DNA of 15,629 bases from Bacteroidales bacterium (GTDB lineage Bacteria > Bacteroidota > Bacteroidia > Bacteroidales > Paludibacteraceae): NCBI GenBank assembly GCA_900767595.1, contig CAAFZS010000086.1, positions 1-15,629 on the forward strand. Reading direction: 5' to 3'. Below are positions 1-5,512 of this stretch, in pieces. Each line of letters starts with the position of its first letter. Position 1 is the stretch's first letter. The translations under genes were made by a program, and so were the position numbers. Below the pieces are notes generated by a model, which was not told where the DNA came from, made no database searches, and saw nothing but the letters and a program-made list of their open reading frames with translations.

Positions 1-1
1 A

Positions 2-1135
2 GGCACGGCACTGCGTCTGCGTTTGGAGGACTTCCTCAAGAAGATACAGAAACGTTATGGCTATCAACAAGTCATGACTCCGCATATCGGCAATAAGAAC
101 CTCTATGTGACCTCCGGTCACTGGGATCACTACGGCAAGGACAGTTTCCAGCCGATCACCACACCCGAAGAGGGGGAGGTTTATCTGCTCAAACCTATGA
201 ACTGCCCTCACCACTGTATGATCTTCAAGAATAGTCCCCGTTCGTACAAGGACCTGCCTTTGCGCATTGCCGAGTTTGGTACGGTCTATCGTTATGAGCA
301 GTCGGGCGAGCTTCACGGATTGACGCGTGTGCGTTCGTTCACGCAGGACGATGCCCATATCTTCTGCCGTCAGGACCAAGTGAAGGGCGAGTTCATTCGC
401 GTGATGGAGATCATCGAGATCATCTTCAAGGCACTGGACTTCCAGAACTTCGAGGCGCAGATCTCGTTGCGTGACCCGAATAACCATACCAAGTATGTAG
501 GCTCTGACGAGGTTTGGGCAAAAGCCGAACAGGCTATTATCGACGCTTGTAAGGAGAAGAACTTGCCCGCTCGCGTGGAGTATGGTGAGGCTGCTTTCTA
601 TGGACCCAAGTTGGACTTCATGGTCAAGGACGCTATCGGTCGCCGTTGGCAGTTGGGTACTATCCAAGTCGATTATAACCTGCCTGAGCGTTTCGAACTC
701 GAATACACAGGAGAGGATAACCTCAAGCATCGTCCGGTGATGATTCACCGCGCACCGTTCGGTTCGATGGAGCGTTTCGTAGCCGTACTTATTGAGCACA
801 CCGCAGGTAAGTTCCCGTTGTGGCTGACACCTGACCAGGTGGCTATCCTGCCCGTGTCGGAGAAGTCGAACGAGTATGCGCACAAGGTGCAAGAGATCTT
901 GGAGCAGCAGGATGTCCGTGCTATCGTGGATGACCGTGACGAGAAGATCGGTCGTAAGATTCGCGATAACGAACTCAAGCGTATTCCGTATATGCTCATT
1001 GTTGGTGAGAAAGAGGCAGAGCAAGGACTTGTCTCCGTTCGTCAGCAAGGTGCCGAGGATAAGGGTCAGATGACTATCCAAGCCTTTGCCGACCTCATCC
1101 GCCAAACCGTCGATGAGCAGATGAATGCGTATTAA
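2..1135 (+). CDS. thrS: Threonyl-tRNA synthetase, 5'-truncated by window edge
   Basis: This enzyme charges tRNA-Thr with threonine in the cytoplasm. The reading frame is open from base 2, so the gene begins upstream of the window. The TTG at position 23 is an internal Leu codon, not a start. About 377 residues are present: the class II catalytic core and the C-terminal anticodon-binding domain. Missing are the N-terminal TGS and editing domains that the family usually has. Counting from the TTG codon, the zinc ligands expected for ThrRS are visible: Cys61 in MNCPHH, His112 in DDAHIF and His242 in MIHRAPFGSMERF. The last two segments are also class II motif regions. The anticodon-binding domain starts near residue 270 (WLTPDQVAILPV) and includes the NEKIG-like DEKIGRKIRDNELKRIPY segment. 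The sequence is close to Bacteroides ThrRS as I know it. It ends in TAA and is followed by tandem repeats and an intrinsic terminator. No oddity is seen in the coding part. Confidence 0.97.
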   Translation, partial: GTALRLRLEDFLKKIQKRYGYQQVMTPHIGNKNLYVTSGHWDHYGKDSFQPITTPEEGEVYLLKPMNCPHHCMIFKNSPRSYKDLPLRIAEFGTVYRYEQSGELHGLTRVRSFTQDDAHIFCRQDQVKGEFIRVMEIIEIIFKALDFQNFEAQISLRDPNNHTKYVGSDEVWAKAEQAIIDACKEKNLPARVEYGEAAFYGPKLDFMVKDAIGRRWQLGTIQVDYNLPERFELEYTGEDNLKHRPVMIHRAPFGSMERFVAVLIEHTAGKFPLWLTPDQVAILPVSEKSNEYAHKVQEILEQQDVRAIVDDRDEKIGRKIRDNELKRIPYMLIVGEKEAEQGLVSVRQQGAEDKGQMTIQAFADLIRQTVDEQMNAY

Positions 1136-1149
1136 GCGACCGCCTTCGG

Positions 1150-1280
1150 CTGGCAGACCGCTGCGCTATAAGACCGTTCGCTTCGCTCACTGGCAGACCG
1201 CTTCGCTGAAGGACCGTTCACTTCGCTCACTGGCAGACCGCTGCGCTGAAGGATCGTTCACTTCGTTTACTATAAGACCG
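1150..1280. repeat. Three 40-bp tandem repeats after thrS
   Basis: Three units start at 1150, 1190 and 1230, exactly 40 bp apart. A fourth, partial unit starts near 1270. Each begins CTGGCAGACCGCT and contains a second half-unit GACCGTTC-CTTCGCT, so there is also a sub-period of about 20 bp. The sequence lies between the thrS stop codon and its terminator, so it should be part of the thrS 3' UTR. The core word GACCG-CTTCGCT recurs at 5439-5512 after another gene. A 72-codon frame across this stretch simply translates the repeat and is not a credible gene. A small GGGGC-TTT-GCCCC hairpin follows at 1280-1292. Confidence 0.9.
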
Positions 1281-1302
1281 GGGCTTTGCCCCTGTAAGAT
1301 AG

Positions 1303-1334
1303 CAGAGCCGTGGAAACCCACGGCTCTGTTTGTT
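1303..1334 (+). terminator. Intrinsic terminator of thrS
   Basis: A perfect 11-bp stem CAGAGCCGTGG / CCACGGCTCTG (1303-1313 with 1318-1328) has an AAAC tetraloop. It is followed by the T-rich tail TTTGTT on the + strand. The orientation and the position downstream of thrS fit a rho-independent terminator for that gene. Confidence 0.88.
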
Positions 1335-1340
1335 GATACC

Positions 1341-1446
1341 TAGTCCTCCCTAGTCCTCCCTAGTCCTCCCTAGTCCTTCCTAGTCCTCCCTAGTCCTTCC
1401 TAGTCCTTCCTAGTCCTCCCTAGTCCTACCTAGGCAGTCCTAGTTC
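1341..1446. repeat. 10-bp tandem array (TAGTCCTCCC)n
   Basis: Ten consecutive 10-bp units run from 1341 to 1440, with a partial eleventh (TAGTTC). The consensus is TAGTCCTCCC. Most units differ only at one C/T position (CCC or TCC ending), and the last two units are more diverged. Every junction contains CTAG. The minus strand reads GGGAGGACTA, so it is G-rich and might form a weak G-quadruplex. The array lies between the convergent thrS and the small gene at 1738, and codes for nothing plausible. Confidence 0.93.
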
Positions 1447-1450
1447 TGTG

Positions 1451-1552
1451 CCGCGCATCTTTGCGCGGAGTTTCGTCCCTTAGCCCCGCATACTATGCGG
1501 GTTCCTCCCCTCCCCGCTCGTCGGGGCATTTCGTTGCCCCTTGCCGCGGGGC
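1451..1552. other. Hairpin train with competing stems
   Basis: Several short inverted repeats follow one another. CCGCGCA/TGCGCGG pairs 1451-1457 with 1462-1468. CCCGCATA/TATGCGGG pairs 1485-1492 with 1494-1501. CCCCG/CGGGG pairs 1512-1516 with 1522-1526. GGGGCA/TGCCCC pairs 1523-1528 with 1535-1540. GCCCC/GGGGC pairs 1536-1540 with 1548-1552. The last three share arms, so they exclude one another. The following bases to about 1620 are pyrimidine-rich with TTCTCGCTTCTCG-like words. I see no gene here. The function is unknown. Confidence 0.7.
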
Positions 1553-1633
1553 GCTCCCTCTCGCTTCTGTGGTTTCTCGCTTCTCGTTTCTCTGTTCTAT
1601 GTTTGCCTGCCTTCATCCGTGCTTCTGTAACGG

Positions 1634-1738
1634 AACCTGATAGGAACCTCATAGGAAGCTCATAGGAATCTCATAGGAGCTTCTAGGGCACTTGCAAGAG
1701 GGAGTACCGAAACGTCACCGAAGGATGACCGAACGGTT
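1634..1738. repeat. 11-bp periodic repeats, two sets
   Basis: Five 11-bp units with consensus AACCTCATAGG run from 1634 to 1688; the last is diverged (AGCTTCTAGGG). After 17 bases, three more 11-bp units start with ACCGA at 1706, 1717 and 1728. They reach the stop codon of the small minus-strand gene. The 11-bp period is close to one helical turn, which is the spacing of some protein-binding iterons. Nothing else supports that role. Confidence 0.8.
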
Positions 1739-2097
1739 TAAGACTGTTTACTTAGTTCGTGACGAATAAAATCGTAAAGTCTTGCAGGCACTATTGGTTT
1801 GCCTTTAGCATCGGTATGTTTTTGATGCCTGCTTGCTTCGCGTTTTGCTTCTATATGGCGTTTCTTCCACTCGGCTTTTTGTGCCTCGTCTTTAAGAATG
1901 GCGGAGGCTTGTTTGGTTATTGCTGTAAACTTCAGCACAGTAGGGCGTTGTGCCATTGCGGCTAATTCGGCCTTAGAATAGTGTGGTTTTTGGCACACGG
2001 CAGACCATTCTGAATTACCGGGTATAGCTCTGACGTACTTTGTTGCATCAAGGTTACCGCTTATTCCGCCGATTAAGTCTGATTTTCTTACTTGCAT
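1738..2097 (-). CDS. Small uncharacterised protein (119 aa)
   Basis: I do not recognise a defined domain. The protein is basic and probably cytoplasmic, with no signal peptide or membrane segment. The N-terminus reads MQVRKSDLIGGISGNLDATKYV. A helical, charged middle (about residues 60-92, with KDEAQKAEWKKRHIEAKREA) may form a long helix or short coiled coil. The C-terminus reads RLYDFIRHELSKQS. Small Bacteroidales proteins with a similar ISG-near-N-terminus layout are, as far as I recall, annotated only as hypothetical. Support for a real gene is a good Bacteroidota promoter 37 bases upstream of the ATG and a complete frame ending in TAA. The gene stands alone: the pnp/OMP transcript ends upstream at 2379-2405, and thrS converges from the other side. 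Repeat arrays and hairpin trains lie on both sides, which is unusual. Confidence is good that it is a gene and nil for function. Confidence 0.75.
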   Translation of the reverse strand: MQVRKSDLIGGISGNLDATKYVRAIPGNSEWSAVCQKPHYSKAELAAMAQRPTVLKFTAITKQASAILKDEAQKAEWKKRHIEAKREASRHQKHTDAKGKPIVPARLYDFIRHELSKQS

Positions 2098-2134
2098 ATT
2101 CGTTATGGTTTATGTTGTTTCTTGAAATCCTCTG

Positions 2135-2166
2135 CAAAGGTACAACTTTTTTCTCAAATATGCAAA
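2135..2166 (-). promoter_or_regulatory. Promoter of the small gene at 1738-2097
   Basis: On the minus strand, TTTG (2163-2166) is followed after 20 bases by TACCTTTG (2135-2142). This matches the Bacteroidota -33/-7 promoter pattern TTTG-N19/20-TAnnTTTG. Transcription would start near 2128, leaving a leader of about 30 bases before the ATG at 2097. Confidence 0.85.
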
Positions 2167-2219
2167 TTTCTGCTTTTTTTTCTGCCGGATTTTTTTATCT
2201 CGCCTGTTATGTTTATTCT

Positions 2220-2351
2220 CTCCGCATTGTATGCGGAGTCTTTAACAATGTCTCTGTTACCGAGATTTTCCAATCTCGGTTCTATAGACCATGTTTCTTC
2301 TCGGCGAAAGTCTTTCGCCGTTTTTCCGTCTTGTGCCGCGAGCGTTCGCGA
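2220..2351. other. Second hairpin train, upstream of the small gene
   Basis: The gap 2167-2378 has no credible gene but holds four spaced inverted repeats. CTCCGCAT/ATGCGGAG pairs 2220-2227 with 2231-2238. ACCGAGATT/AATCTCGGT pairs 2259-2267 with 2272-2280. CGGCGAAAG/CTTTCGCCG pairs 2302-2310 with 2312-2320 and is followed by TTTTT on the + strand. CGCGA/TCGCG pairs 2337-2341 with 2346-2350. The first resembles the 1485-1501 hairpin, matching at 13 of 15 central bases. The third could act as a + strand terminator, though no + strand gene is seen before it. Confidence 0.72.
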
Positions 2352-2378
2352 GCGACCATAACAACCATCGCAACCAAC

Positions 2379-2405
2379 AAAAAAAGCGGCATCGCTGCCG
2401 CTTTT
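2379..2405 (-). terminator. Intrinsic terminator of the pnp/OMP transcript
   Basis: Read on the minus strand, AAAAGCGGCA-GCGA-TGCCGCTTTT (2382-2405) is a stem closed by a four-base loop. It continues into seven Ts (2379-2385). It lies 32 bases after the stop codon of the beta-barrel gene, in the right orientation. Confidence 0.88.
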
Positions 2406-2437
2406 CTTATTGTAGATAACAATCTTATCCCGATGAA

Positions 2438-3019
2438 TTAGAACTGGTAGGCAAAGCCAAAGCCAACTTGGCTTCCACCACCATTCATTACGTTCAAGCC
2501 AAATTCACAGGATCTCTCAATACCATTCAAACCGATTCCTAAGAATCCGCAGGAGGCAATCAGCACCCAATGCTCTTTTGGACTGTAAGTAACGACAGGG
2601 AAGAAATTAAAGCCCCATGTAACCGCCATGCCGGACGAAGCTACATCTACCAAACCTCCGACACTTGCATCTCCTTCGATTCCTACTCTCCAGTTGTTAC
2701 GATTGAAGAAATAATAACGTGCATAAGGCTCAATCGCCCAGTTGAACGATTTAGTCGTCTGTGTCGAAGGCATAACCGTCATAAGTTCTTCGTTAAAGGC
2801 ATATGACTCACTTGCATATATACCGCCACCAAGGAGAAGACTTGCACCTGCTTCCCAGTGCTCATTAAAGGAATAGCCAAAAGTTGGTGTCACATTCATT
2901 TCAAAGCGAGTCTGTCCATTACCGGCCGCCAATCCTAAAGAACCGCCCATCAAAAATTGGGCATTAACAGCTACAGCAGACATAGCTACCATAGCAAGAG
3001 ATAAAATAATCTTTTTCAT
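2438..3019 (-). CDS. Outer-membrane beta-barrel protein (193 aa)
   Basis: A small outer-membrane protein of unknown specific role. Residues 1-20 form a Sec signal peptide (MKKIILSLAMVAMSAVAVNA, cleavage before Gln21). The mature part is built from alternating hydrophobic/polar segments rich in Gly and aromatic residues, for example FEMNVTPTFGYSF, IEPYARYYFF, WGFNFFPVVTYS and VGFGFAYQF. It ends in Phe, as beta-barrels inserted by the BAM complex usually do. Its length fits an 8-strand porin-like barrel (the OMP_b-brl type). The ATG is only 30 bases after the pnp stop codon and I see no promoter in between, so it is probably co-transcribed with pnp. A strong terminator follows. A single Cys pair at about residues 157 and 171 (IASCGF, RSCEFG) is present. 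Family assignment is by overall character, not by a diagnostic motif. Confidence 0.85.
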   Translation of the reverse strand: MKKIILSLAMVAMSAVAVNAQFLMGGSLGLAAGNGQTRFEMNVTPTFGYSFNEHWEAGASLLLGGGIYASESYAFNEELMTVMPSTQTTKSFNWAIEPYARYYFFNRNNWRVGIEGDASVGGLVDVASSGMAVTWGFNFFPVVTYSPKEHWVLIASCGFLGIGLNGIERSCEFGLNVMNGGGSQVGFGFAYQF

Positions 3020-3049
3020 TGTTATAAAAATTAGTGTTTGTTAATTATA

Positions 3050-5305
3050 TTATTCGTGATGTTCGTGACGTTCGGGACGGGGACCGCGACGCTCAGGACG
3101 CGGACCACGGTCACCACGAGGCTCACGAGCCGGACGCTCGGGCTCTACATAACCTTCGGGTTTCTCTTTCAATGCGCGGGCGCTGAGACGGAACTTACCG
3201 GTCTTAGGATCAATCTCAAGGAGTTTAATCATAATCTTATCTCCCTCCTTGATACCGGTCTCTTCCATCGTATCGTAACGTTTCCAATCAATCTCGGAGA
3301 TATGAAGCAGACCTTCCTTACCGGGCATGAACTCAACGAAACAGCCATAAGGCATAATCGACTTCACGGTAGCTTGATAAGTCTCCCCTACCTCGGGCAG
3401 AGCCACGATAGCCTTGATCTTAGCGATGGCAGCAGCCATTTGTTCGCCGTTGTTCGAAGCTACTTCGACCTTACCGCCTTTCTCGTCCTCGTCAATCGAA
3501 ACGACAGCACCGGTCTCGGCTTGGATACCTTGGATAATCTTTCCGCCAGGGCCAATGACAGCACCAATCATATCCTTCGGGATATAGAACGAAGTGATAC
3601 GCGGAGCATGAGGTTTGAGGTCAGCACGCGGAGCGGGCATACACTCAACGAGTTTGTCGAGGATAAACATACGGGCTTGGTGAGCTTGCTCAAGCGCATT
3701 CTCCAAGCACTCGTAACTCAGACCATCCACCTTGATATCCATTTGGCAAGCGGTCAGACCATCACGGGTACCGGTGGTCTTGAAGTCCATATCACCAAGG
3801 TGATCCTCGTCACCAAGGATATCGGAAAGGATCTTATAATTGAGTTTATTGTTAACCAGTTCGGAAATCATTCCCATAGCGATACCGCTGACAGGTTTCT
3901 TAATAGGTACACCGGCATCCATAAGAGCCAACGTGCCTGCACAAACAGTAGCCATCGAAGACGAGCCGTTAGACTCAAGGATATCGCTCACCAGACGAAC
4001 GCTGTAAGGGAAGTCCTCCGGAATCATGTTCTTAAGGGCGCGGCAAGCGAGGTTACCGTGACCAATCTCACGACGGCCTACGCCACGTTGTGCTTTAGCT
4101 TCACCCGTTGCAAACGGCGGGAAGTTATAGTGTAGCAAGAATTTTTCGGTGCCTTGAATCAAAGCCTCGTCCACCATCTTCTCGTCCTTGCTCGTACCGA
4201 GGGTACAAGTCGAGAGAGACTGTGTCTCACCACGGGTGAAGATACTCGATCCGTGAGGGCCGGGCAGATAACCTACCTCGCACCAGATAGGACGGATATC
4301 CGTAGTCTTACGACCATCGAGACGCTTGCCTTCGTCCAGCACGGCACGACGCATGGCTTCTTTCTCTACATCGTGGTAGTAACGATCCACCATAGCGGCA
4401 ATCTCGTCAACTTCTACACCGATAGCCTCGGCACGGGTTTGCATATAATCGGCTTTCTCGGTCTTAAAGTCTTCGCATATCTGCGAGAACATAGCCTCGC
4501 GGTGATGTTTATCGGTATCAGCCGAAGTGGCTTGCGCATAAGCGCGAGCATAACTGAAGTCGTGAACGGCTTGTTTGAGTTCGTCGTCATTCACCTCATG
4601 GCAGTATTCGCGTTTAACCTCTTTGCCATAAGCCTTCATCATCTCGTCAATAGCGAGACATTGCGGTTTGATAGCCTCGTGAGCAGCGCGGATAGCCTCA
4701 AGCATCACACTCTCCGGCACTTCCTTCATCTCACCCTCAACCATCATGATGTTATCGTATGTAGCAGCGACCATGAGTTCGAGGTCAGCTTGTTCGCATT
4801 GCTCAAAAGTGGGGTTAATCACCATCTCACCGTTCACGCGGGCTACGCGCACTTCGGATACAGGACCCTCAAAGGGGATATCCGAGCAAGCCAAAGCGGC
4901 TCCGGCAGCCAGACCGGCGATAGACTCCGGCATATCGATGCCGTCAGCAGAATAGAGGGTGACGTTAACGAACGTCTCTGCGTGATAATTAGCGGGGAAG
5001 AGAGGACGCAAAGCGCGGTCAATCAGACGAGCGATAAGGATCTCATAATCCGAGGCTTTACCTTCACGGCGAGTGAAACCGCCGGGGAAACGGCCTGCGC
5101 TGGCGTATTTTTCTTTATACTCCACGGTAAGCGGCATAAAGTCGGTACCGGGTACAGCGTCTTTCGCGCTGCATACTGTGGCAAGGATCATCGTGTTACC
5201 GATGGTAGCCATCACTGCACCATCGGCTTGCTTGGCTAACTTGCCGGTTTCGAGTTTGATTACTCGACCATCAGGAAGGGCAACTTCCTTCGTAATAATG
5301 TTCAT
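3050..5305 (-). CDS. pnp: Polynucleotide phosphorylase (PNPase)
   Basis: A 3'-5' phosphorolytic exoribonuclease of RNA turnover; it forms a homotrimer and releases nucleoside diphosphates. The 751 residues hold the whole family layout. The first RNase PH domain is near 10-145, with the GRFPGGFTRREGK motif at 71-83. An all-alpha linker follows at about 240-320. The second RNase PH domain spans about 325-555, with the RRE-GHGNLA segment at 411-420 and the catalytic-site acidic motif SDILGDEDHLGDMDFK at 494-509. The KH domain is at about 569-630 with the IGPGGKI loop. The S1 domain spans about 638-712 (ATVKSIMPYGCFVEF). The last 30 residues are a disordered Arg/Pro/Gly tail with repeated PRPER words, ending HEHHE. 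Such RG-rich tails often help RNA binding. The gene has its own promoter at 5370-5401 and a hairpin in its leader. Long open frames on the opposite strand are shadows of its codon bias. Confidence 0.98.
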   Translation of the reverse strand: MNIITKEVALPDGRVIKLETGKLAKQADGAVMATIGNTMILATVCSAKDAVPGTDFMPLTVEYKEKYASAGRFPGGFTRREGKASDYEILIARLIDRALRPLFPANYHAETFVNVTLYSADGIDMPESIAGLAAGAALACSDIPFEGPVSEVRVARVNGEMVINPTFEQCEQADLELMVAATYDNIMMVEGEMKEVPESVMLEAIRAAHEAIKPQCLAIDEMMKAYGKEVKREYCHEVNDDELKQAVHDFSYARAYAQATSADTDKHHREAMFSQICEDFKTEKADYMQTRAEAIGVEVDEIAAMVDRYYHDVEKEAMRRAVLDEGKRLDGRKTTDIRPIWCEVGYLPGPHGSSIFTRGETQSLSTCTLGTSKDEKMVDEALIQGTEKFLLHYNFPPFATGEAKAQRGVGRREIGHGNLACRALKNMIPEDFPYSVRLVSDILESNGSSSMATVCAGTLALMDAGVPIKKPVSGIAMGMISELVNNKLNYKILSDILGDEDHLGDMDFKTTGTRDGLTACQMDIKVDGLSYECLENALEQAHQARMFILDKLVECMPAPRADLKPHAPRITSFYIPKDMIGAVIGPGGKIIQGIQAETGAVVSIDEDEKGGKVEVASNNGEQMAAAIAKIKAIVALPEVGETYQATVKSIMPYGCFVEFMPGKEGLLHISEIDWKRYDTMEETGIKEGDKIMIKLLEIDPKTGKFRLSARALKEKPEGYVEPERPAREPRGDRGPRPERRGPRPERHEHHE

Positions 5306-5322
5306 TGTTTTAATCGTTTAAC

Positions 5323-5339
5323 GGGTGTCCTTTACACCC
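5323..5339 (-). promoter_or_regulatory. Hairpin in the pnp leader
   Basis: On the minus strand GGGTGT-AAAGG-ACACCC (5323-5339) forms a 6-bp stem that ends 17 bases before the pnp ATG. It lies in an inferred leader of about 60 bases. Eight Ts precede it rather than follow it, so it is not a terminator. In E. coli, pnp is autoregulated through its 5' leader; a similar role here is inference only. Confidence 0.5.
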
Positions 5340-5369
5340 AAAAAAAGTTATAGACCTTAATTGTCGGTG

Positions 5370-5401
5370 CAAAGGTACGACTTTTTTTTGATATATGCAA
5401 G
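5370..5401 (-). promoter_or_regulatory. pnp: Promoter of pnp
   Basis: On the minus strand TACCTTTG (5370-5377) forms the -7 box. CTTG (5398-5401) stands 20 bases upstream as a slightly imperfect -33 box. The start codon is 64 bases downstream of the -7 box. The -33 box directly abuts the terminator of the preceding transcript. Confidence 0.82.
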
Positions 5402-5436
5402 AAAAAAAGCGAAAATCGTCAAATTTTCGCTTTTTT
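5402..5436 (-). terminator. Terminator of the surface-protein pair, probably bidirectional
   Basis: A 14-bp stem pairs 5403-5416 (A-run then GCGAAAAT) with 5423-5436 (ATTTTCGC then T-run) around a six-base loop. On the minus strand the stem ends in a run of Ts, which suits transcripts from 5513-11740. The symmetry gives Ts on the + strand too. The pnp promoter begins at the next base. Confidence 0.83.
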
Positions 5437-5438
5437 AT

Positions 5439-5512
5439 AGACCGTTTCACTGAAGGATCGCTTCGCTGAAGGACCGCTTCGCTAAAAGACCGCCCTTCGA
5501 GCTGAAGGACTT
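5439..5512. repeat. GACCG-CTTCGCT repeats after the 932-aa gene
   Basis: Four degenerate units of 16-20 bases follow each other: AGACCGTTTCACTGAAG, GATCGCTTCGCTGAAG, GACCGCTTCGCTAAAA and GACCGCCCTTCGAGCTGAAG. They fill the space between the stop codon at 5513 and the terminator. The same core words make up the 40-bp repeats after thrS, so this is a dispersed repeat family found behind two unrelated genes. Confidence 0.85.

Noticed and set aside
1341..1446. CRISPR-like appearance of the short repeats
   Set aside because: The units are contiguous 10-mers with no spacers, and no cas gene is present.
1125..1652. Frames of 72 (+) and 70 (-) codons in the repeat region after thrS
   Set aside because: They only translate tandem repeats and hairpins and are biased in composition; no promoter is seen.
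2040..2441. Frames of 133 and 89 codons on the + strand
   Set aside because: They cross the promoter of the small gene, the hairpin train and the OMP terminator, and look like noncoding DNA read in frame.
3038..5239. Two long open frames (365 and 361 codons) on the + strand opposite pnp
   Set aside because: They run antisense to an unmistakable PNPase and share its codon phase; their sequences show no domain, signal peptide or promoter.
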